64,000 nt of DNA from Gigaspora margarita (taxonomy: Eukaryota > Glomeromycota > Glomeromycetes > Diversisporales > Gigasporaceae). Location: positions 1 to 64,000 of the forward strand of contig WTPW01000949.1 in NCBI GenBank assembly GCA_009809945.1. The letters run 5' to 3'. This document shows positions 57,670 through 64,000 of the stretch, piece after piece. A program made the position numbers and the translations under genes. The notes below the pieces were generated by a model. That model did no database searches. It was not told the DNA's origin and saw nothing but the letters and a program-made list of their open reading frames with translations. The first letter of the stretch is position 1. Each line of letters starts with the position of its first letter.

Positions 57670-57960
57670 TTCCCGGAGGTAGGGTAATAGCAGGTTGGTT
57701 GAGTAATTAGCGAGTTTATTAAGTAACTGCAAGTTTGTTGGGTATTTAGTAGGTAGATTAGTTGGGTAATTGGCGAGTAGATGGGTGGGTAATTGACAAG
57801 TAGTTAGATGAGTAGGTAATTGACGAGTAGTTAGGTGGGTAGGTGGGTAATTGACGAGTAGGTGAGTAGTAATTGGTGAGTAGGTGGATGGGTGGGTGCG
57901 TAATTGGCGAGTAGGTGGGTGGGTAATTGGCGAGTAGGAGGGCGGGTGGGTAATTGGCAG
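57670..57960. repeat. G-rich minisatellite, unit GGGTGGGTAATTGGCGAGTA
   Basis: About twelve imperfect units of 20-28 bases, each with GGTAATTGRCGAGTAGGT and GGGTGGGT runs. The G runs are on the plus strand and could form G-quadruplexes. Long minus-strand frames (57649-57963 and 57758-58192) are translated repeat (THPPTRQLPTHLLANYP-like) and are not genes. Confidence 0.92.
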
Positions 57961-58350
57961 CAAAGGTTAAGTTTATAGATGTGTTTGGTGAATGGGTAAT
58001 TAGCAGTAGTTGGTTTTGGTTAGATTTGGAATTGTAGTTAGTATTGAAATTACGAATTGTGACAGAGTAGGTAGTGGTGAAATTATAAATTGACAAATAA
58101 TATATATATAGCGATAGTGTCAATACCGGTAATTGCACGCGAAAGGTTTCAAGATTATAGTGCTGTAGTGAATATAAAATTTTATGTAACACAATTTGCA
58201 GATCATTCTAAAAATCTGCACATTTACAAACCATGTTTTTTACTAAGTAAATTGCGTCACATTTACTTAGTGATTGCAGATCATTTTCTCTGGTTGACTC
58301 ACGGATTATCAATTAAATTATTTTTTTTTAGTAAAAATAGAATAACTCAA
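57961..58350. other. Gene-free stretch
   Basis: A 97-codon plus-strand frame at 58090-58383 runs into the next MITE and has no family signature. Confidence 0.35.
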
Positions 58351-58358
58351 TGCTCAAC

Positions 58359-58538
58359 AGGACCCCGAAATATACATAGATAGGTCAGGTATGAGTTTGC
58401 TTATTTTTGAGGTTTTTTATGCAGATCTTTTCTATTTATAGTAATTTTTTTGCTTATTTTTGAAGTTTTTTCTGCAGATCTTTCCTTTTTTAGTAACCCT
58501 ATAATTAACCTGACCTATCTATGTATATTTCGGGGTCC
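58359..58538. mobile_element. Small hAT-like MITE with GGACCCCGAAATATACA ends, copy 2
   Basis: GGACCCCGAAATATACATAG is exactly mirrored at both ends. TGCTCAAC flanks both sides (58351-58358, 58539-58546), a perfect 8-bp target duplication. It shares its interior with the copy at 43111-43285. Confidence 0.93.
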
Positions 58539-58546
58539 TGCTCAAC

Positions 58547-58900
58547 ACAAGATTAATTTTAAATATAAATAGAAAAAATGCAAAAACAACTACCTTTATA
58601 TTGTATTTAGCCTCATGTTGCTCAGCTCTTTGCAAACTTCATATTTTTTAATTTTACTGATAGTTATTAACCTTATATGTTATATTGCAGAATCAAGGTC
58701 TAATCATGTTTCATAGTCACATAATATGATCTAAACTTTAGAATCAAATTAAAGTATTTAAAAGATTCAAAAAGCATTGCATGCATGTGATATAGTATAA
58801 TTTAGAATACATCTAGCTAGTATTGTAGTATTGGCAGATATTAAACTTTATTGAAAAAATCTTTATTGAGAATGTGCAGCATGCACTAATGCAACTATTA
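58547..58900. other. AT-rich gene-free stretch
   Basis: Nothing recognised. Confidence 0.35.
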
Positions 58901-58902
58901 TA

Positions 58903-59643
58903 CAGTCGCACCCCCTAAGTGCATGCTCTTGGAACTGGGTATAAGTGTGCACTTAGATATGGTATGCATTTATAGAATTAACTTAGATAGCCAACCAAAA
59001 GTGAAGTCAATCACATGATTAACACTTAATGCCTTTTACCCAAAAATGAGCTACCCCATGATCAATAATAGTTGCTACATAGTAAAGTCCAAAGTTTATT
59101 ATATAAATCGATTTTAATCGCTTAAGCAAACTTGTTCAAAAGACCAAAATACATATACTCTGAAATTTTCATCAACATTGAAAAACTTTTTATTATTTGA
59201 TTTTTAATTTTTACGCTCAACAAAAAATTAAAATTTTTTTTAAAAAATATATTTGTTGAAATTAAAAATTAAAAGTCAAATAATAAAAAGTATTTCAATT
59301 TTGATAAAAATTTTAGTATATATGTATTTTGTTCGTCCAAACAAGTTTACATAAGCGATAATATTCGATTTGCTTGGTAAAATATAGACTTTACTATGTA
59401 ACAACTATTGACAATTAGCCAAAAATCGAAAATAAGCTATAAAAATTCAGTATTATTATTGGCTAGCTTTAAAATTAATCATGTGCATGCATTTACAGGA
59501 ATGCATATATATATATGGAACCTCAAGATCTCATGCATATGCAGAATATAGAGGGTGACTAAGTTCCAAGCTAGGGACCAAGCTATGGTTTGCAAATAGT
59601 GAGAGTTTGCACTTAGGGGCATGCACTTAGAGGGTGCGACTAT
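58903..59643. mobile_element. 741-bp TA-flanked element with CAGTCGCACCCCCTAAGTG ends
   Basis: CAGTCGCACCCCCTAAGTGC at the left mirrors TAGTCGCACCCTCTAAGTGC at the right, flanked by TA (58901-58902, 59644-59645). ATGCACTTAG words recur inside. A CATAGTAAA-family MITE occupies 59065-59410, so the original element was about 395 bp. The 90-codon frame at 59479-59751 crosses its right end and is not a gene. Confidence 0.85.
59065..59410. mobile_element. CATAGTAAA-family MITE, copy 2, nested
   Basis: ATAGTTGCTACATAGTAAAG at the left mirrors AATAGTTGTTACATAGTAAAG at the right. The interior shares CGCTTAAGCAAACTTGTT and CATATACTCTGAAATTTT with the copy at 15358-15668. Confidence 0.8.
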
Positions 59644-59645
59644 AT

Positions 59646-60475
59646 AAGCCAAGATGTACAATGCTTCCAAAAATAGCAAACGCAATTGTGCTAGGTATTG
59701 CCCACATTGCATAAAGCAGGTCTGCCTTCTATTTTTATTTTTTGGATGCATCAGGTTAGTAGCATCAGATATTAAACCTTATTAAATGATCTCTGTTAAG
59801 AATGAGTAGCACAATTAATATATAAATTGAAATTGGTTATGTTCTCAGAAATAGTAATTGCAGCTGGTTATCATTATTATCAGTTAAATTTGCAATGTGT
59901 AGTATCAGCTGTTTGGGTCCGAGTTTTGCTTCTAGTGGCCCTATGAAAAAGGTTTATCTAAAAAAAATACAGCATATAGTAAGTTGCAGTTTTGGTATAT
60001 TTTATCTATATTTTATATATTTACTATATATAGCTAAAAAAAACAAAGGTTGCAATATTTTATAGTATTTTTTTATAGTTCTGTATATTTTTAAATTGTT
60101 TATATATTTCCTATATATTTACTATATATTTTCTATATGGTTTTTTTTCTTAGAGCAGAAATGGTATGAGTCTGCTTATAGTATTTATTATCTTACACTT
60201 GTCCTAACAATTAAGTATTGTTAGACTTCTATTGCAATTTTAATTAGACAACTAATTCAGATCTACTTATTGTTATCTGATTTTATTCCTAATTAGGATT
60301 TAAGGCTAATTCTGGCTTAACTGGATTGCTACTAGCATGTTTTTGCTTAGTCATCTTTTCAATCTTGTAAATCAACTTGAATTAAAAATTTATTTATTAT
60401 TTAACAAGCTTAATAATAACCAGGAAAGTTATTTATTTCATATTGCACATATATTATGTATTCTTAAAATTTTAA
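59646..60475. other. AT-rich gene-free stretch
   Basis: TATATATTTACTATATATTT-type simple repeats at 60000-60150. No gene recognised. Confidence 0.35.
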
Positions 60476-60483
60476 TTTAGAAA

Positions 60484-63400
60484 GGGAATTGCTATTTGCA
60501 TTATAGTTTTTTGCTATTTGCACTATAGTATAATATAGATCAACTCGATTTTGTCGCTTAAATATTTTAACTTTTAAAAAAGTTTTTTAATATTATCTTT
60601 ATGTGTTCTTGATCAATTTAATAAAAATTTTTTATTTGAATACTATGAATTCATAGAATTAAAATAAAAAAAAATTTTATTGAATTTGGTCAAGAACTCA
60701 TAGATATATCTTTGATAAAATTTCCTGTAAACAATTTCAACAAGCTTTTTTGTAGTATATGTTTTTTTTTGATTTTTAAAAATAACTCACAATTCGATAA
60801 TGATTTACAAAATATTCTGTTAAACTAATCTAAAAACATCTACTAATCTAACTTGTAGCACATAGCTTTGACTTGTAGAATCTCAATTTTTATAGAAAAA
60901 TATTAGAAACTCGTAAAGATATTGATGTTTTTGTAAATTCAGATGCATAACATTTTTGCAGAATTTTCTTTTGAATTTGACTACTTCTAAAAGGATTTAC
61001 TTTAAATAAAACCTTAAAAACACTACTATGTAAGTAGATTTCTTAGGTATTCAAAAGTCTAATATAAAAATTTTAGCCCAAACAGATCATTATTAACAGA
61101 GATATTTAGATTTTTCTTTCATAACTAGATTCAGAATTCTCTTGCAAACAATTTTGGCATATAATATCATTTTTGGAAATGAAAAAATCTTTTATTAAAG
61201 ATATTTCTATAAGTTCTTGACCAAATTTGATGAAAATTTGGTCAAGAACTTATGGAGATATCTTTGATGAAAAGTCCTGTAAACAATTTTAATGCAGCTT
61301 CTTTGTAATATGTTTTTTTTACTTTTTCAAATTAATCCACAATTTGATAATAATTACTAAATATTCTGTTATGCTAACCTAAAACCTTTTATTAATCAAA
61401 CTTGCAGCACATATCTTCAACTTGTAGAATCTCAATTTTTATAGAAATATATTAGAAACTCAGAGATATTAATATTTTTGTAAATTCGGATGCATAACAT
61501 TTTTGCAAAATTTTCTTTTGAGTTTGACTGCTTTAGAAAGGATTTTTTTAAATGAAACCTCAAAAATGCTACTAAGTAAGTATATTTCTTAGGTATTCAA
61601 GAGTCTACTATAAAAATGTTAGCCCAAACAGATCAAAATATTTAGATTTTTGTTTTATAACTAGATACAGATTTGTAAACAATTTTGGCATATGACCAAA
61701 TTTGATAAAAAAATTTTTATTTTAATTATACAAATATATAGAATCAAATAAAAGAATTTTTATCAAATTTGGTCAAGAACTCATGGAGCTATCTTTGATG
61801 AAAGTTTCTGTAAACAATTTTAATGCAGCTTTTTTGAGGAAGATTATACAACAGTTAACCTAGTGATGATCACAGATGATCACAAATTATCACCCTCTAT
61901 ATAATCACAAAATAATTTGATTGGCAAAATAATATAAAAAAATATCAGATGATATAAGAACAGGGTCTCTGAAATTTTGGATATCAGGTAGTTCAAAGAA
62001 CAATGAACTCAGTAATATCTTTATGATTATCACTTCATATGATTAAAATAATGGCCTAAGTTAGAGTTAGTGTTAGGTTAGATAATAATATAACTTAGTC
62101 CAATTTTGTTAGTGCTAGTAAACAAATAATATATTGTATGATTTCATGTGAAGTGATAATTACTAGGTTCACTATTCTTGAAGTGTCCCATTATATGAGA
62201 TACATAATTAATATCATCTGATATTTTTATATTTTTTGACCAATAAAACTTACTATCTAATTATATAGAGAGTGACAATTCATGCTAATCACTGTGTTAA
62301 CTGTTGTAAAAGTATAACCTTCTTTGTAATATTGCTTTTTCAAAATAACCCAATTCAATAATGATTTACGAAATATTCTGTTATGATAATCTAAAAACTT
62401 TTATTAATCAAACTTGTAGCACATATCTTCAACTTGAGGATCTCAATTTTTATAGAAAATATTAAAAACTCATAAAGATATTGGTGTTTTTGTAAATTCA
62501 GTTGCATAATGTTTTTGCAGAATTTTCTTTCAAATTTGTTACTTCTTAAAGGATTAAACCTTAAAACACTACTAAGTAAGTAGATTTTATAGATATTCAA
62601 GAGTCTACTATAAAATTTTCAACTCAAATGGATTAATATTGATAGAGATATTTAGATTTTTTATTTTACTTCTAGATTTGAATTTCTATGTAATGAAAAG
62701 GATAAAAAAATTATAATACCCACCTAGATTTTCACAAGTTCAATGAAACAAGTTATTGTATACTAACAAAATCAATAAAGAATAGGTTAAAATTTTACTT
62801 TTTATAATTTCAAGTTATTTGGTTAAATATTCATTCCATATGGCTTTTTTCATTCAGCACAGCTTCTTTGTAATATACATTTTAGAAATAGAAGAATTTT
62901 TTATCAAAGATATCTTTACAAGTTTTTAATTAAATTCAATGAAAATTTTATTTGAATTCTATATATTTGTAGAATTAAAATAAAAAAAATTTTATTGAAT
63001 TTGGTGAAGAACTCATAGAGATATCTTTGATAAAAGATTTTTTCTATTTCTAAAAATGTATATCATGTGCCAAAATTGTTTATAAGAGAAATCTGAATCT
63101 AGTTGCAAAATGAAAAATCCAAATATCTCTGTTAATATTGATCCTTGTGAGTTGAAATTTTATAGTAAACTTTTGAATACTAAAGAAATCTACTTACTTA
63201 GTAGCATTTTAAGGGTTCATTTAAAGAAAATTCTTTTGAAAGCAGTCTAAATCTGAAAGAAAATTCTGCAAAAATGTTATGTATCTGAATTTACAAAAAC
63301 ATTAATATCTCTACAAGTTTCTAATATTTTTTCATAAAATTGAGTTTCTACAAGTCGAAGATATGCACTATAGTTTAATTAGTAAGTAGATGTTTTTAGA

Positions 63401-63733
63401 TTAGCTTAACAGAATATTTCATAAATTATCATCGAATTGTAGATTATTTTGGAAAAGCAATATACAAAGAAGCTGTATTAAAATTGTTTACAGGAACTTT
63501 TATCAAAGATATTTCTATGAGTTATTAACCAATTTGATAAAATTTTTTATTTTAATTCTATAAATCCATAGAATTTAAATAAAAAAATATTTTATTAAAT
63601 TTGATCAAGAACTCATAGAAATAATTTTAAAAAATGTTTTTAAAATTTAAAATATTTAAGTGACAAAATCAAAGTGATCTATATTTTACCATGGTGCGAG
63701 TAGCAAAAATTCATAGTATGAATAGCAATTCCC
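60484..63733. mobile_element. 3.25-kb inverted-repeat element with GGGAATTGCTATT ends
   Basis: GGGAATTGCTATTTGCA at the left mirrors GGGAATTGCTATTCATA at the right, and homology continues inward (TATAGATCA, GATTTTGTCRCTTAAATATTT). TTTAGAAA flanks both sides (60476-60483, 63734-63741), a perfect 8-bp target duplication. The interior repeats a block of about 500 bases containing AAATTTGGTCAAGAACTCAT, TTTCTGTAAACAATTTTAAT and GCAGCTTYTTTGTAATAT at least three times, and then in inverse orientation from about 62870 to 63650. No transposase. Short frames such as 62391-62600 are repeat sequence. Confidence 0.85.
61849..62306. mobile_element. 458-bp TA-flanked MITE nested in the 3.25-kb element
   Basis: CAACAGTTAACCTAGTGAT at the left mirrors CAACAGTTAACACAGTGAT at the right, flanked by TA (61847-61848, 62307-62308). 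The arms continue with GATGATATAAGA/TCATCTGATATTTTT-like blocks in inverse orientation. It interrupts one of the internal repeat units. Confidence 0.85.
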
Positions 63734-63741
63734 TTTAGAAA

Positions 63742-63954
63742 AGATTATTAAACTTTTTGTTGTGAATGTTTGTACTGCTTTTGATGATTAGAAATTATCA
63801 ATTCATCTATCCTATAAAAAATCTGAAAAAAATGTGCAAAATGCAAAGACTTATTTTCAAATATAGGCAAAGACCTAATGATAATATAAAAAGCAAATTC
63901 TTTTTATCAATAAGAATTGCACTACAATTCTCTTTCTCCTTTTTTTTCCTGGTA
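63742..63954. other. AT-rich spacer at the window edge
   Basis: Frames at 63766-63999 and 63807-63992 are chance reads into the microsatellite. Nothing recognised. Confidence 0.35.
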
Positions 63955-64000
63955 GTAGCAATTGCAATAGCAATAGCAATAGCTAATAGCAATAGCTAAT
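63955..64000. repeat. CAATAG microsatellite
   Basis: Repeats of AGCAATAGCAATAGC, some with an extra TAATAG, run to the window edge and may continue beyond it. Confidence 0.85.

Noticed and set aside
57649-58192. Two long minus-strand frames (104 and 144 codons), Pro/Thr/His-rich
   Set aside because: They are the translation of the G-rich minisatellite; length comes from the repeat lacking stops in that frame.

Overview
The window looks like a strongly AT-rich, transposon-saturated chromosome segment of a fungus, most likely an arbuscular mycorrhizal fungus (Glomeromycotina, Rhizophagus-like). That is an inference from very low gene density, short AT-rich GT..AG introns, very many miniature inverted-repeat elements (MITEs), and a secreted S1 serine protease of a type I associate with these fungi. 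Almost none of the sequence is intact coding DNA. Most reading frames longer than 60 codons are chance frames in repeats.

Regions. 0-9 kb: a decayed Mutator-like (MULE) transposase with a SWIM zinc finger on the minus strand, several MITEs, and a minus-strand RNase H relic of a non-LTR retrotransposon. 10-14.6 kb: a probable multi-exon plus-strand gene of unknown function. It has a 24-bp coding minisatellite and a run of exon-plus-intron modules that look tandemly duplicated. 14.6-17 kb: nested MITEs and an 825-bp palindrome. 17-20.4 kb and 32.5-36.3 kb: two direct copies of one segment about 15 kb apart. Each carries a secreted streptogrisin-like S1 protease gene on the minus strand. The copy at 33.5-34.7 kb is intact (417 aa, full catalytic triad). 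The copy at 18.6-19.9 kb is broken by three single-base indels. 20.4-25 kb: AT-rich repeats with two TTAA-flanked elements. 25-30 kb: a plus-strand non-LTR retrotransposon (LINE) relic with endonuclease and reverse transcriptase motifs, split by a hAT-type MITE. 38-40 kb: a TA-flanked element built from nested palindromes, with an assembly gap at a palindrome centre. 40-55 kb: a dense patchwork of hAT-like and Tc1/mariner-like elements and tandem units, several nested. 56.3 kb: one exon that reads as the zinc-binding core of a Mis18 kinetochore protein. 57.7 kb: a G-rich minisatellite. 60.5-63.7 kb: a 3.25-kb inverted-repeat element with an 8-bp target duplication and a nested TA element.

The only complete recognisable gene is the protease at 33466-34719; its product should be exported as a zymogen. 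The clearest unusual content is the record of insertions. The two protease segments, and a set of tandem units at 48-51.6 kb, act as filled/empty-site pairs that show element boundaries and target duplications directly. I found no CRISPR array, rRNA, intact tRNA or cluster of cooperating genes, and no convincing new defence or metabolic system.
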